Shown here one piece after another: positions 29,595 through 40,849 of a stretch of 64,000 nt of DNA (its first letter is position 1; the number at the start of each line of letters is the position of its first letter). The DNA lies in the NCBI RefSeq assembly GCF_000826525.2, contig NZ_LN651331.1, forward strand, positions 620,026 to 684,025, written 5' to 3'. Origin of the DNA: Mobilicoccus massiliensis (lineage in GTDB: Bacteria > Actinomycetota > Actinomycetes > Actinomycetales > Dermatophilaceae). A program made the position numbers and the translations under genes. Under the pieces are notes generated by a model that was given only the letters and a program-made list of their open reading frames with translations, made no database searches and was not told where the DNA came from.

Positions 29595-30496
29595 CCACCA
29601 CCGACCCGCTCACCGGCGCCACGGCCCGGCACACCGACTTCCCCCCGCTCCCGGATCTGCTCATCGAGCCCGTCGTGCGCGCCGCCCTCGCCGAGGATCT
29701 CGGGCGCGCAGGCGACCTCACCACCGCCGCGACGATCGACCCCGGCCTGACCGGCACGGTCGCCCTCGTCGCACGCGAGGCCGGTGTCGTCGCCGGGTTG
29801 CGGGCCGGGCTCATGTCATGGCGTCTGCTCGATCCGGCCGTGGACGTCCGAGCGCTGTTGCCCGACGGCTCACCGGTGCAGCCGGGCGACGAGATCGCGC
29901 TGGTCACCGGCCCGGTGCACGTCCTGCTCACCGGGGAACGCGTGGCGCTCAACCTCGTGTCGCACCTCTCGGGGGTCGCCTCGGCCACGGCCGAACTCGT
30001 CGAGGCGGTCGCAGGCACGACCGCGCGGATCTGCTGCACCCGCAAGACCACCCCCGGCCTGCGCGCCCTGGAGAAGGACGCGGTGCGCGCCGGCGGCGGC
30101 TCCAATCACCGCTTCGGCCTCGACGACGCCGTGCTCGTCAAGGACAACCACATCGCCTTCGCCGGCGGCATCTCCCCTGCGCTCGCACGCCTGCGCGAGC
30201 GCGTCGGACACCTCGTCCGGGTCGAGGTGGAGGTCGACACCCTCGACCAGCTCCGCGACGTCCTCGAACTCGGGGTCGCGCCGGGCATCGTCGACGCCGT
30301 GCTGCTCGACAACATGACCCCGGACGTGCTGACCGAGGCGGTCGCGCTCATCGACGGCCGGTGTCTCACCGACGCGTCGGGACGCATCACGGCGACGACC
30401 GTGCGGCCCGTCGCCGAGTCCGGTGTCGATCTCATCTCCGTCGGCTGGATCACCCACAGCGCGCCCATCCTCGACATCGGCCTCGACCACCGCTGA
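29591..30496 (+). CDS. nadC: Nicotinate-nucleotide pyrophosphorylase (quinolinate phosphoribosyltransferase)
   Basis: Converts quinolinate and PRPP to nicotinate mononucleotide, CO2 and PPi. Family blocks 'EDLGRAGDLTTAATI', 'NLVSHLSGVASATA', 'TRKTTPGLRALEKDAVRAGGG' (Arg/Lys PRPP contacts, about 153-173) and 'KDNHI' are present. At 301 residues it is of usual length. It completes the aspartate route from aspartate to NaMN within one operon and converges with the glycosyltransferase gene 27 bp away. Confidence 0.95.
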   Translation: MTTTDPLTGATARHTDFPPLPDLLIEPVVRAALAEDLGRAGDLTTAATIDPGLTGTVALVAREAGVVAGLRAGLMSWRLLDPAVDVRALLPDGSPVQPGDEIALVTGPVHVLLTGERVALNLVSHLSGVASATAELVEAVAGTTARICCTRKTTPGLRALEKDAVRAGGGSNHRFGLDDAVLVKDNHIAFAGGISPALARLRERVGHLVRVEVEVDTLDQLRDVLELGVAPGIVDAVLLDNMTPDVLTEAVALIDGRCLTDASGRITATTVRPVAESGVDLISVGWITHSAPILDIGLDHR

Positions 30497-30523
30497 CGGC
30501 GTCCGCCACATGCGTCGGACCGC

Positions 30524-31822
30524 TCAGCGGGCGGCGGTGCCGAACGCCTCGTCGTAGGCCCGGCGGATGGCGGGTTCGGCGAAGCGGGCGTCGTAGAACT
30601 CCCGTGCCCCCTGAGACTCCCTCGCTCGCACCTGCGGGTCCGCCAGTTCGGCGAGCGCCTGCCCGGCCTCCGCGGCGTCGGCGACGAGCCGGACGCCCGG
30701 AACCGAGGTCGTCGTGATGCCTTCGATGCCGAAAGCGGTCGCCACGATGGGGATCCCCCGCGCCAGGGAGTCGAGGGTCTTGATCTTGACTCCGGACCCG
30801 AAGCGCAGCGGGTTGACGAGGGCACACCGCGTCATCAGCGCCTCGTCGAGGTCCTCGACGTAGCCGTGGACGACGACGTGGTCACCGTGGCGGGCGGCCT
30901 CCGCGAGCAACTCCTCCGAGGCGTCCCGGCCGATGATGTGCAGGCGCGCGTCGGGCCGGCGGGCCAGCAGGTGGCTCAGGCCGTGCCGCAGGAACCACAT
31001 GACGCCGTCGTGATTGTGCGGGAGCGACAACAGGCCCATGAAGACGTACTCGGGTCGCCCGTCCCACTCGTGAGCGGATGCCGGGCGCTGTGGAACCCAC
31101 GGCGGCAGGACGGCGACGTCACCACCGGTCTGTCGCCGCAGCCCGGCAGCCTCGTCCTCGTTGAGCAGGATCGACAGCTCTGCCTCGGTGGCCGCCTCGC
31201 GCTCGGAACGGGCGACCCGGCGCGATTCGAGCTGGAGCAGCATCCGGCGGGTGACGGGAACGCGCGTCAGACCACGCAGCGGAGCCGGGATGTTCCTGCC
31301 GAACTGCCCGAGCGGGTCGAACCCGCTGACGTCGACGCCGGAATCGATGACGTCGAGCATGCGCCGGTACCGCACGCTGAACAGGTCGTCGAGGTAGAGG
31401 ACGCGCCGCCTCCGGGCCGGCGGTGGCCCGACGTGCTGCAACATGCGGACGGTGTCGACGATCTCGAGATCGGCGTCGAGCCCGGCGAGGACACGGCGCA
31501 CGCACCCGGCGACGTGCGGGGAGGAGAGAAATGTCTCCTGCAGGCTCCGGCGGCGCAGGCCGGCCTCGACGACGACGGCGCGTAACCGCTCTGCGGCGCG
31601 CGGTCCGCCGACCTCGTGGACGGTGACGCCCTCGAAGGGCGTGAGGTCGGCGACGGGCCTGCCACCGACGTGGATGTAGTGGACGTTCTCCGGCCCCAGC
31701 CGATCGCGCAGGTGACGCAGAAAACCGGTGAGCACCACGCTCTTTCCGCTGTCCGCGGGGTAGGGATCGACGGCGCTGACGACGACGGCGCTGCGCACCT
31801 GTCGTCGCGCGGCTGTGCTCAC
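30524..31822 (-). CDS. GT4-type glycosyltransferase
   Basis: A GT-B fold glycosyltransferase family 1/4 protein. The C-terminal nucleotide-sugar part has 'EYVFMGLLSLPHNHDGVMWFL', 'RLHIIGRDASEEL', and the typical 'PLRFGSGVKIKTLDSLARGIPIVATAFGIEGI' (about 345-378) including the acidic/Gly loop of family members. The N-terminal half has 'DPYPADSGKSVVLTGFLRHL'. The GTG start is preferred because GAGGAC lies just upstream, while an earlier ATG has none. A divergent membrane acyltransferase suggests surface polysaccharide modification; the sugar is unknown. Confidence 0.8.
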   Translation of the reverse strand: MSTAARRQVRSAVVVSAVDPYPADSGKSVVLTGFLRHLRDRLGPENVHYIHVGGRPVADLTPFEGVTVHEVGGPRAAERLRAVVVEAGLRRRSLQETFLSSPHVAGCVRRVLAGLDADLEIVDTVRMLQHVGPPPARRRRVLYLDDLFSVRYRRMLDVIDSGVDVSGFDPLGQFGRNIPAPLRGLTRVPVTRRMLLQLESRRVARSEREAATEAELSILLNEDEAAGLRRQTGGDVAVLPPWVPQRPASAHEWDGRPEYVFMGLLSLPHNHDGVMWFLRHGLSHLLARRPDARLHIIGRDASEELLAEAARHGDHVVVHGYVEDLDEALMTRCALVNPLRFGSGVKIKTLDSLARGIPIVATAFGIEGITTTSVPGVRLVADAAEAGQALAELADPQVRARESQGAREFYDARFAEPAIRRAYDEAFGTAAR

Positions 31823-32051
31823 GTGTCCTCGTCCCCTTCCCATTTTCCCGGCTGAGGCACCTCGGTATGCCCTCCGCGGAGACTTGACGCGGCGGGAGAG
31901 TTTGCACGCTACCTCACGCGCCCCTTCACGCTCACACTCATGGACGAGTGTCCGGCTCGCCCCTTAGGGTGGAGCACGGCCGCTCGAGGGGCGGTTCTTC
32001 GTCTCGGCGGTCGTCGGGGCGTCGACCGACGACCTGCAGGAGGATTTCTTC

Positions 32052-33245
32052 GTGCCCGCGAGCGCGCAGTCCGCCCACGGAAGCGGAGCGGCCCCGGCAG
32101 CAGGCGGTCGGCTCGAGTGGATCGACATGGCGCGCGGATTCTGCGTCATCGCCGTGGTGCTTCTCCACGTCGCGCTCTTCCACGTCTTCCCCCTCACCCC
32201 GGACGACCACGGTCGTCCGCTCGCGCGAGCGTGGGTCCTGTTCAACACGGCGGTGCTCGGCAGTCTGCGCATGCCGCTGCTTCTGCTGCTCTCCGGGTTT
32301 CTCGCGAGGCGCAAGATCCGCGAGGGGCTCCGCTTTGCGCGCACCCGGCTCGCGATCGCCACCAACTTGCATCTCTACCTCGTGTGGACCCTCCTCTACT
32401 TCGCGGTCGGCATCCTCTTCTACCCCTATGTCGACCGGGCGAAGTTCGAGATGCACTCGTGGTCGGGCCTCGGGCTGAGCCTGCTCTACCCGCAGGTCGG
32501 GCCCCTGTGGTTCGTCTACGTGCTCTCCGTGTCGTTGTTCGTGCTCGCCCTCACCCGTCGCGTTCCCCCTGCCCTGGTCCTGGTCGGCTTCTTCGCCGCC
32601 GGCTGGGCGATCATGGCACTCACTCGCGACGCCGCGGGCCTACCGCGGGCGATCTTCTTCGCCGCGGGGGCGCTCGTCGGAGAGCAACTCATCGCGCTGA
32701 CGCGTTCATGGATCGCGTCCGGTCTCGCGTTCGTCGTCTACGTCGCCGGCGCGGCCGTGGCGGAGAAGATCGACCTCGTTCTCGGCTATCCCCTCGAGGT
32801 TGCCGCCGGGTTGTGCGCCGCGGTCGCTTTCCTCGCCCTGGCACAGCTCGTCGCCAAGGCTCGCTGGTTTCGCGTCCCCGGCGCCTGGGTGGGGCGTCGC
32901 ACGCTCGGCGTCTACGTGCTCCACTGGCCCTTCGTGGCCGCACTCACGTGGTTCGGGGTGCAGCGACCAGAACTCTTCCGCGGCTGGCTGAGCGGGCAGA
33001 TGGCCGAGATCGCGTACCCGATCGCCGTCGCCGCCCTCATCGTCATTCTTTGTATCGGCCTCGAACGGCTGCTCAAGGCCGTCGGCCTCGGCGTGCTCTT
33101 CGACCTGCCAGGCTCCGTCAAACGCCGCCTTGTCCGTGGCGCCGCGACGCAGGCCGGCGTCGCGGCGAGCCCGCCGCCGTCGCCGACCGTCAGGGCAGCA
33201 GACGCCGCAGCACCGTATCGACGAGCAGGCGTCCGCGCGGACTGA
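32052..33245 (+). CDS. Membrane acyltransferase 3 family protein
   Basis: About ten membrane helices and the family opening 'RLEWIDMARGFCVIAVVLLHVALFH' (residues 20-44), where the His is the catalytic residue of acyltransferase-3 enzymes. Such proteins O-acylate sugars of surface polysaccharides. The GTG start is supported by AGGAGG 8 nt upstream. The last 56 bp overlap hemW on the other strand. It pairs divergently with the GT4 gene, about 230 bp away. Confidence 0.82.
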   Translation: MPASAQSAHGSGAAPAAGGRLEWIDMARGFCVIAVVLLHVALFHVFPLTPDDHGRPLARAWVLFNTAVLGSLRMPLLLLLSGFLARRKIREGLRFARTRLAIATNLHLYLVWTLLYFAVGILFYPYVDRAKFEMHSWSGLGLSLLYPQVGPLWFVYVLSVSLFVLALTRRVPPALVLVGFFAAGWAIMALTRDAAGLPRAIFFAAGALVGEQLIALTRSWIASGLAFVVYVAGAAVAEKIDLVLGYPLEVAAGLCAAVAFLALAQLVAKARWFRVPGAWVGRRTLGVYVLHWPFVAALTWFGVQRPELFRGWLSGQMAEIAYPIAVAALIVILCIGLERLLKAVGLGVLFDLPGSVKRRLVRGAATQAGVAASPPPSPTVRAADAAAPYRRAGVRAD

Positions 33246-34476
33246 GCACGAGCCGGTCTCCAGCGCCACCCTCGCCCTCCGAGCTCTCCGCCCGCGAGGC
33301 GCCCCGAACCACCTCCGCAAGACCGTCGGCGACGACCGAATCGACCGCCGCACGCCCCTCCGGCCGCAGACGCGCCGTGGCCAGCCCCTCCGCGAGCCGG
33401 ATGCGCAGGAGCACGTCCTCCTCGTACCGCTGATCCTCGGTGAGCAGCTCCCGCGCCTGAGCCGGGGATGTACCGCTCGCGAGACGCGAGGCGTAGGCCG
33501 CCGGGTGGCGCACGTTCCACCAACGCACTCCTCCGACGTGGCTGTGGGCGCCGGGTCCGAACCCCCACCAGTCATCGCTGCGCCAGTACCCCTCGTTGTG
33601 GCGGCAGATCCCCCGTTCCCCGCGGGTCCAGTTGCTCACCTCGTACCAGCGGTGACCCGCGGCGCCGAGCAGGTCCTCGGCCAGCTCGTACTTGTCGGCC
33701 TCGTCGTCGTCGTCGGGGGCCGCGACCTCGCCGCGCCTCACCTGGGCCGCAAGTCGGGTGCCCTCCTCGACGACGAGCGCGTACGCCGACACGTGATCGG
33801 GCTCGAGCGCGATCGCCGCCTCGAGGGAGGTCCGCCAATCGTCGAGCGATTCCCCCGGGGTGCCGTAGATGAGGTCGACGCTCGTCGCGAGCCCCGCCTG
33901 GCGGGCGGCTCGCACGGCCGCGCCGACGGCCTCCTGGTCGTGGGTGCGGTCGAGCGTCGCGAGCACGTGAGGAACGGCCGATTGCATGCCGAGACTGATG
34001 CGCGTGACCCCCGCCTCGGCGAGCCGGGCGATGTGACCCGGGCCGTCGGCGGCATCGCGTCGCGGGTCGACGGTGTCGGGGTTCGCCTCGGTCGTGATCT
34101 CGACATCCGGAGCGAACCCGAACGCCGACTCGAGGGCACCGAGCAACGCCGCGAGGCGATCGGGTGGCAGCAGCGTCGGCGTGCCGCCGCCGAGGAACAC
34201 CGTGTCGAGCGGCCGCCGGGGCAGGACCCGGGCCGCGAGAGCGATCTCCGCCATCGCGGCGTCGAGGTAGGACTCCATCGGCGTGGAGACGCCGCTCTCC
34301 CCCAGCTCACCGGGGGTGTAGGTGTTGAAGTCGCAGTAGCCGCAGCGCCGCAGACAGAACGGCACGTGCACGTACGCTCCGAACGCACGTGACCCCGAGC
34401 CGAACTCGGCCAAAGCCGTCGGCGGCAGCTCACCGGTCGTCGGGGCGGGATCACCGTCCGGGGGTCGTGCGGGCAT
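33190..34476 (-). CDS. hemW: Radical SAM heme chaperone HemW
   Basis: A member of the HemN-like radical SAM group; HemW inserts heme into target proteins and is often misnamed coproporphyrinogen oxidase. The [4Fe-4S]/SAM motif appears as CLRRCGYCDFNTY (about residues 41-53), with 'GGGTPTLL' following. The 428-residue length is typical. In actinobacteria it neighbours lepA and hrcA; here trmB is inserted towards lepA. Its tail overlaps the convergent acyltransferase gene. Confidence 0.9.
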   Translation of the reverse strand: MPARPPDGDPAPTTGELPPTALAEFGSGSRAFGAYVHVPFCLRRCGYCDFNTYTPGELGESGVSTPMESYLDAAMAEIALAARVLPRRPLDTVFLGGGTPTLLPPDRLAALLGALESAFGFAPDVEITTEANPDTVDPRRDAADGPGHIARLAEAGVTRISLGMQSAVPHVLATLDRTHDQEAVGAAVRAARQAGLATSVDLIYGTPGESLDDWRTSLEAAIALEPDHVSAYALVVEEGTRLAAQVRRGEVAAPDDDDEADKYELAEDLLGAAGHRWYEVSNWTRGERGICRHNEGYWRSDDWWGFGPGAHSHVGGVRWWNVRHPAAYASRLASGTSPAQARELLTEDQRYEEDVLLRIRLAEGLATARLRPEGRAAVDSVVADGLAEVVRGASRAESSEGEGGAGDRLVLSPRGRLLVDTVLRRLLP

Positions 34477-34535
34477 GGCCAGCAGTCTGCCACTGCGTCC
34501 GGGGGCGATCCGTGGCAGGATGGCACCGACGCGGG

Positions 34536-34556
34536 GACCGATGACCGATGACCGAT
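34536..34556. repeat. GACCGAT tandem triplet
   Basis: Three consecutive copies of the 7-bp unit GACCGAT lie 60 bp upstream of hemW. No protein or structure depends on it. A slippage product is likely. Confidence 0.6.
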
Positions 34557-34599
34557 ACTCGAAACCCGGTGTGCTTCAGGGGGTCTCAACGTTGTCCAA

Positions 34600-34658
34600 G
34601 CGATCGTTCGGACGATCGCGGCGGCGCTGAGCCTGTCGCCCTCCCGACGGGCTCAGCG
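34600..34658 (-). terminator. Two tandem hairpins at the trmB 3' end
   Basis: The first stem (34625-34638 with 34645-34658, 14 bp with one G-T pair, 6-nt loop) overlaps the trmB stop codon. The second, GCGATCGT-TCGG-ACGATCGC (34600-34619), is an 8-bp perfect stem with a tetraloop. Together they should terminate trmB before hemW. Confidence 0.7.
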
Positions 34659-35381
34659 TCGCCTCGGTCGCCTGACGTACGCCAGATCGCGGATCTCGCG
34701 GCCCGAGGCGGCTCCCTTGCGCTCATACCGCGTCTCGACGCGTTCCTCGAAGCGAGGCGCCCACGCCGTGCCGGGATGCGCGGACGCGAGTTCCGGTTCG
34801 GCCTCGCAGACCGCTCGCATGACGTCGGCGTAGTCCTGCCAGTCGGTCGCGAGCCGCAGCACACCCCCCGGCCGGAGCACCCGGGCGACATCGGCGACGA
34901 AGCCCGCGTCGACCAGCCGACGCTTGTGGTGGCGAGCCTTCGGCCACGGGTCGGGGAAGAAGACGCGCACCTCGGTGACCGACTCCGGCGGCAGACCGTG
35001 CTCGACGAGAGCCCGCGCGTCGGCGATCAACATGCGCACGTTGTCCAGCCCCAGCCGGTCGGCGCCGACGATCGTGCGGGCGAGCCCCGGCCGATACACC
35101 TCGACCGCGAGATGGTCCCTCTCCGGATGCGCGCGGGCCGACGCGAGGACGACATCGCCGTCACCCGAACCGATCTCGACGACCAGCGGCGCGCAACGAC
35201 CGAACGCGGCGGAGGCATCGAAGACCCAATCACCTGCGAGCGACGTCGAACGCGCCTCCCTCATCGGCTCGACGACGTACCGCGCATGGTGCTCGTCCCA
35301 CGCCTGCTGATGCCGGTGCGACAGCCGCCCGTCGCGACGCGCGAACGAGACGACCTCGCGGCGAATCCGCTCCGAGGGCAC
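34653..35381 (-). CDS. trmB: tRNA (guanosine(46)-N7)-methyltransferase
   Basis: Forms m7G46 in the tRNA variable loop with SAM. The SAM motif VVEIGSGDGDVVLASA is near residues 67-82, and the family block 'VRVFFPDPWPKARHHKRRLV' is near 137-156. Length 242 fits. The start is placed at MPSERIRREVVSFARR. It lies 8 bp downstream of lepA on the same strand. Confidence 0.93.
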   Translation of the reverse strand: MPSERIRREVVSFARRDGRLSHRHQQAWDEHHARYVVEPMREARSTSLAGDWVFDASAAFGRCAPLVVEIGSGDGDVVLASARAHPERDHLAVEVYRPGLARTIVGADRLGLDNVRMLIADARALVEHGLPPESVTEVRVFFPDPWPKARHHKRRLVDAGFVADVARVLRPGGVLRLATDWQDYADVMRAVCEAEPELASAHPGTAWAPRFEERVETRYERKGAASGREIRDLAYVRRPRRR

Positions 35382-35389
35382 CGGCCGCC

Positions 35390-37339
<1,950 letters not shown>

Positions 37340-37483
37340 GGGGCGATTACCTCATCGATGCAGGGGACAAGAGCAACGCCCCAGTCTCCCACACCCCCGC
37401 GCACGCACCGACCCCCAGCGATGACGCCCGCAGGACCGCAGACATCCCACCCTCGGTGGCCCTTTCCGACGACACATCCGTCG

Positions 37484-37489
37484 TAGCCT
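37484..37489 (+). promoter_or_regulatory. -10 hexamer of mazF-like gene
   Basis: TAGCCT lies 6 nt before the GTG start at 37496, the leaderless spacing seen elsewhere in the window. The -35 is not recognisable. Confidence 0.35.
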
Positions 37490-37495
37490 GGCCGG

Positions 37496-38032
37496 GTGAT
37501 GCTCACTCGACTCCTCAACGACCTCGGCCGCGCCGTCGCCCGCGGCGTCCAGCAGGAGATCTCTGCACGCGGACGCGGATCCACCCACCGACGTCCCCGC
37601 ACCGGGCACCGCACCTCCACGCCCGCCGGCGCCTACCCCGGCGACTACCTCGGACCCCTCGCCGCCGTCTACGCCCCCACCGCCGACGGGCGCCCCGACC
37701 CCGGCGAAGTGTGCTGGGCCTGGATCCCCTTCGAAGAGAACCACGAGCGCGGCAAGGACCGTCCCGCCCTCATCATCGGCCAGGACGGCCCCTGGCTCCT
37801 CGGGCTCCCCCTCACCAGCAAGGACCACGACCGCGACGAACGTTCCGAAGCAGCCGCCGGCCGGCACTGGATGGACATCGGCTCCGGTGCCTGGGACACC
37901 TCCGGCCGCCCCAGCGAAGCCCGCCTCGACCGCATCGTGCGCCTCTCCCCCGCCACCGTCCGCCGCGAAGGCGCCGCCCTCGACCGCGTCACCTTCGACG
38001 AGGTCATCGAAGCCGCCGGCCGCCTGCGCTAG
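37496..38032 (+). CDS. PemK/MazF-family toxin-like protein
   Basis: A 178-residue protein with a ~45-residue basic N-terminal extension, then a PemK/MazF-like barrel: 'PDPGEVCWAWIPFEENHERGKDRPALIIG' and 'PLTSKDHDRDER'. Many MazF members are mRNA endoribonucleases. This type, next to lepA in actinobacteria, has no antitoxin gene beside it, so a free-standing or repurposed RNase is possible. GTG or the immediately following ATG could be the start. Confidence 0.75.
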   Translation: MMLTRLLNDLGRAVARGVQQEISARGRGSTHRRPRTGHRTSTPAGAYPGDYLGPLAAVYAPTADGRPDPGEVCWAWIPFEENHERGKDRPALIIGQDGPWLLGLPLTSKDHDRDERSEAAAGRHWMDIGSGAWDTSGRPSEARLDRIVRLSPATVRREGAALDRVTFDEVIEAAGRLR

Positions 38033-38194
38033 CACCTCCGGTCACGCGCGAACGCCGGCTCCCCCGGTCACTCGGGAACAGGGACGCCACATCCAGTCCA
38101 CGACGGCGGCGAAGCGCGGCCGAGAGCGACCCCCACGAATCACGCGTCGCCACCGACCCGCACGATCCCGACCCGCACGTCACGCCGGGCCCGA

Positions 38195-38269
38195 CGAAGG
38201 GGCGGGGCCGGGGGTTCCGCAGACCAAGAACGCTTTTCCCGTCTGCAGGGCCCCGGCCCCGCCCCTTCG
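38195..38269. terminator. Strong nested terminator between mazF-like gene and sigA
   Basis: A 19-bp perfect GC-only-rich stem (38195-38213 with 38251-38269) encloses a second 6-bp stem (GCAGAC/GTCTGC, 38218-38223 with 38241-38246). It is placed between two convergent genes and should work both ways. Confidence 0.8.
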
Positions 38270-38304
38270 CCCATCCACACACCGGTGGCGGGCCCGAGGA
38301 CGCC

Positions 38305-40050
38305 TCAGTCGAGGTAGTCCCGAAGCACCTGAGAGCGGGAGGGGTGGCGCAGCTTCGACATCGTCTTGGACTCGATCTGACGGATGCGTTCGCGGGTGAC
38401 GCCGTACACCTTGCCGATCTCGTCGAGGGTCTTGGGCTGGCCGTCGGTGAGGCCGAAGCGCATCGAGACCACGCCGGCCTCCCGCTCGGAGAGGGTGTCG
38501 AGCACCGAGTGGAGCTGCTCCTGCAAGAGGGTGAAGCTCACCGCGTCGGCGGGCACGACGGCCTCGGAGTCCTCGATGAGGTCGCCGAACTCGCTGTCGC
38601 CGTCCTCGCCGAGCGGGGTGTGCAGCGAGATGGGCTCGCGGCCGTACTTCTGGACCTCGACGACCTTCTCCGGGGTCATGTCGAGTTCCTTGGCGAGCTC
38701 CTCGGGGGTGGGCTCGCGGCCCAGGTCCTGGAGCATCTGACGCTGCACGCGGGCGAGCTTGTTGATGACCTCGACCATGTGCACGGGGATGCGGATGGTG
38801 CGGGCCTGGTCGGCCATCGCGCGGGTGATGGCCTGACGGATCCACCACGTGGCGTACGTCGAGAACTTGAAGCCCTTGGTGTAGTCGAACTTCTCGACCG
38901 CACGGATGAGGCCGAGGTTGCCCTCCTGGATGAGGTCGAGGAAGAGCATGCCGCGACCGGTGTAGCGCTTGGCGAGCGAGACGACGAGTCGCAGGTTGGC
39001 CTCGAGGAGGTGGTTCTTGGCGTTCTTGCCGTCCTGGGCGATCCACCACAGGTCGCGCTTGAGGGTGGGCTCGAACTCCTCGTCGGACTTGAGTTTCTCC
39101 TCGGCGAACAGGCCCGCCTCGATGCGCTTGGCGAGTTCGACCTCCTGTTCGGCGTTGAGGAGGGCGACCTTGCCGATCTGCTTGAGGTAGTCCTTGACCG
39201 GGTCGGCGGTGGCGCCGGCGGTGACGACCTGCTGGGCGGGGGCGTCGTCCTCGTCGTCCTCACGCAGGACGAATCCGGACTCCTCGGTGCCCTCGGTGGC
39301 GGCCTCCTCGGGCTTCTTGGCCTTACGGGCGCGACCCTTGCGGGCGGTCTTACCGTCGGTGGCGTCGTCGTCGCCATCGTCATCGGTGGCGTCCTCGTCG
39401 CCCTCGGCGTCGGGCTCGGCGGCTCCGGCCTCGATGTCGACGTCGTCGGCCGCGCCTTCGAGGTCCTCCGCACCGGGCTCGACCGCGGTGTCGTCGAGCT
39501 CGGGCTCGTCGATGGCGTCGGGGTCGACGTTCTCGGCGCCGGTCTTCTCGGCGGCCGTCTTCTTGGCGGCGGCCTTCTTGGCCGTCGTCTTCCTCGCCGT
39601 CGTCTTCTTGGCCGCGGTCTTGGCGGTCGACTTGGCCGCCGCCTTGCGGGCGGTCGTCTTCTTGGCGGTGGTGGCCGAACCAGTCTCCTCCTCGTCGGAG
39701 GCGTCCTGGCCGGTGGGTGCGGCTGCAGCGCTCTTCGACGCGGTCTTGGCGGTGGACCTCGTCGTGGCCTTCTTGGCCGTCGTCTTTCGGGCGGCGCGCT
39801 TGCGACTGCCGACGGCCTGGGCCGCGTGCTCGGTGTCGAGCGTGACCTGCACACCCTGTTGCTCGAGGGACCGGATGACGGCCTTCTGACGCGCAGGCGT
39901 GAGTTCGGCCGCCTCGAGGGCCTGCTTCAGCTCACCGCTGTCGACGGTGCCCCGGGTCATGCCGACCTTGAGGAGGCTCTCGAGCGCGGGATGGGTGAAT
40001 TCGGCAGGGAGCTTGGCCGGTGTTGCGGCCGACTTGGAGGCGTTCGCCAC
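38305..40050 (-). CDS. sigA: Primary RNA polymerase sigma factor
   Basis: The housekeeping sigma70. Regions 1.2-4 are intact: region 2 '[33 protein letters not shown]', region 3, and region 4 ending '[28 protein letters not shown]', the standard C-terminus. The N-terminal ~200 residues are Lys/Ala/Thr-rich repeats ([12 protein letters not shown] type) followed by an acidic stretch, as in HrdB/SigA of actinobacteria. The GTG start follows a GGGGTAACCC context; the spacing is imperfect. A perfect TATAAT lies about 140 bp upstream. Confidence 0.95.
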   Translation of the reverse strand: MANASKSAATPAKLPAEFTHPALESLLKVGMTRGTVDSGELKQALEAAELTPARQKAVIRSLEQQGVQVTLDTEHAAQAVGSRKRAARKTTAKKATTRSTAKTASKSAAAAPTGQDASDEEETGSATTAKKTTARKAAAKSTAKTAAKKTTARKTTAKKAAAKKTAAEKTGAENVDPDAIDEPELDDTAVEPGAEDLEGAADDVDIEAGAAEPDAEGDEDATDDDGDDDATDGKTARKGRARKAKKPEEAATEGTEESGFVLREDDEDDAPAQQVVTAGATADPVKDYLKQIGKVALLNAEQEVELAKRIEAGLFAEEKLKSDEEFEPTLKRDLWWIAQDGKNAKNHLLEANLRLVVSLAKRYTGRGMLFLDLIQEGNLGLIRAVEKFDYTKGFKFSTYATWWIRQAITRAMADQARTIRIPVHMVEVINKLARVQRQMLQDLGREPTPEELAKELDMTPEKVVEVQKYGREPISLHTPLGEDGDSEFGDLIEDSEAVVPADAVSFTLLQEQLHSVLDTLSEREAGVVSMRFGLTDGQPKTLDEIGKVYGVTRERIRQIESKTMSKLRHPSRSQVLRDYLD

Positions 40051-40191
40051 GGGTTACCCCGACACCTTTCGTTCGTGGGATGACAAAGCGAGAACAAGCT
40101 TCGTCCTGGTGGGCGCTCCGCGTGCGGAGCGATCGATCACGGGCGTCGACGCGGGTCCTGGCTCGATCCCGCTCGCCATCGTCGGAGCACC

Positions 40192-40197
40192 ATTATA
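40192..40197 (-). promoter_or_regulatory. sigA promoter -10 (TATAAT)
   Basis: The minus strand carries a perfect TATAAT with no convincing -35 (TGCAAC-like at 17 bp). Transcription would start near 40185, giving a ~135-nt leader. The leader contains a GCTCCGC/GCGGAGC inverted repeat (40115-40130). Confidence 0.5.
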
Positions 40198-40326
40198 ATT
40201 CCACGCCCCCCGTTGTTGCACGACCGACCACCTCTACGCAGGTCGCGAGGCCCCGGCCGGGGTACGGGCGCACACCATGATCGCGTCGGTGTGGAGCCGC
40301 CTCGGCCGGCGCCGTCGCGGAGCGGG

Positions 40327-40728
40327 TCAGGAGGTGGCCTTGACCGCGATGACGGGGCAGCGCGCGTCGAGCAGGATGCGCTGGGCGTTGGAGCCGAGCA
40401 CGAGCTTGCCGATGGGCGAGCGTCGGCGCAGTCCGATGACGATGCACTGGGCATCCACCTCTTCGGCGACGTCGATGAGGTCCTCGGCAGGGTCCTGACC
40501 GCGGGCGAGACTGCGCTCGACGAACGAGATCTGCTGGTTCTCGAGGTCGGAACGCACCTCGGCGAGCGACTCCTCGAACTTGCGGGCGGCCTCGGCCTCG
40601 GGGTCGCGGCCGCTGCGCGTGGAGTTGACGAGGATGAGGTCGCATCCTCGCAGCTTGGCCTCACTTGCGGCATGCTCGAGGGCTGCGCGGCCCTCCTTGG
40701 TCGGGATGTATCCCACGACGACGGACAC
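40327..40728 (-). CDS. Universal stress protein (UspA family)
   Basis: A 133-residue single UspA domain. It opens 'MSVVVGYIPTKEGRAALEHA' and ends with the nucleotide-binding pattern 'VIGLRRRSPIGKLVLGSNAQRILLDARCPVIAV', i.e. G-2x-G-9x-G(S/T)-like, so ATP binding is plausible. The GTG start is fixed by GAGGAGG 5 nt upstream; earlier frame is leader. Located upstream of sigA on the same strand. Confidence 0.85.
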   Translation of the reverse strand: MSVVVGYIPTKEGRAALEHAASEAKLRGCDLILVNSTRSGRDPEAEAARKFEESLAEVRSDLENQQISFVERSLARGQDPAEDLIDVAEEVDAQCIVIGLRRRSPIGKLVLGSNAQRILLDARCPVIAVKATS

Positions 40729-40849
40729 TCGCGCCTCCTCGAGGACGGCCTGGGCGGGCCTGGTGATGAACGTCGGGCATCGGCCCACTTCTCAATGAGC
40801 CACCGTAGCCCAATCACCCCCCGAGCCGCAGGAGGAGACGGACGCTCGT

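Noticed and set aside
40193..40199. Plus-strand promoter at TATAAT
   Set aside because: ATTATAAT reads as TATAAT on both strands, but no plus-strand gene follows; only the sigA direction makes sense.
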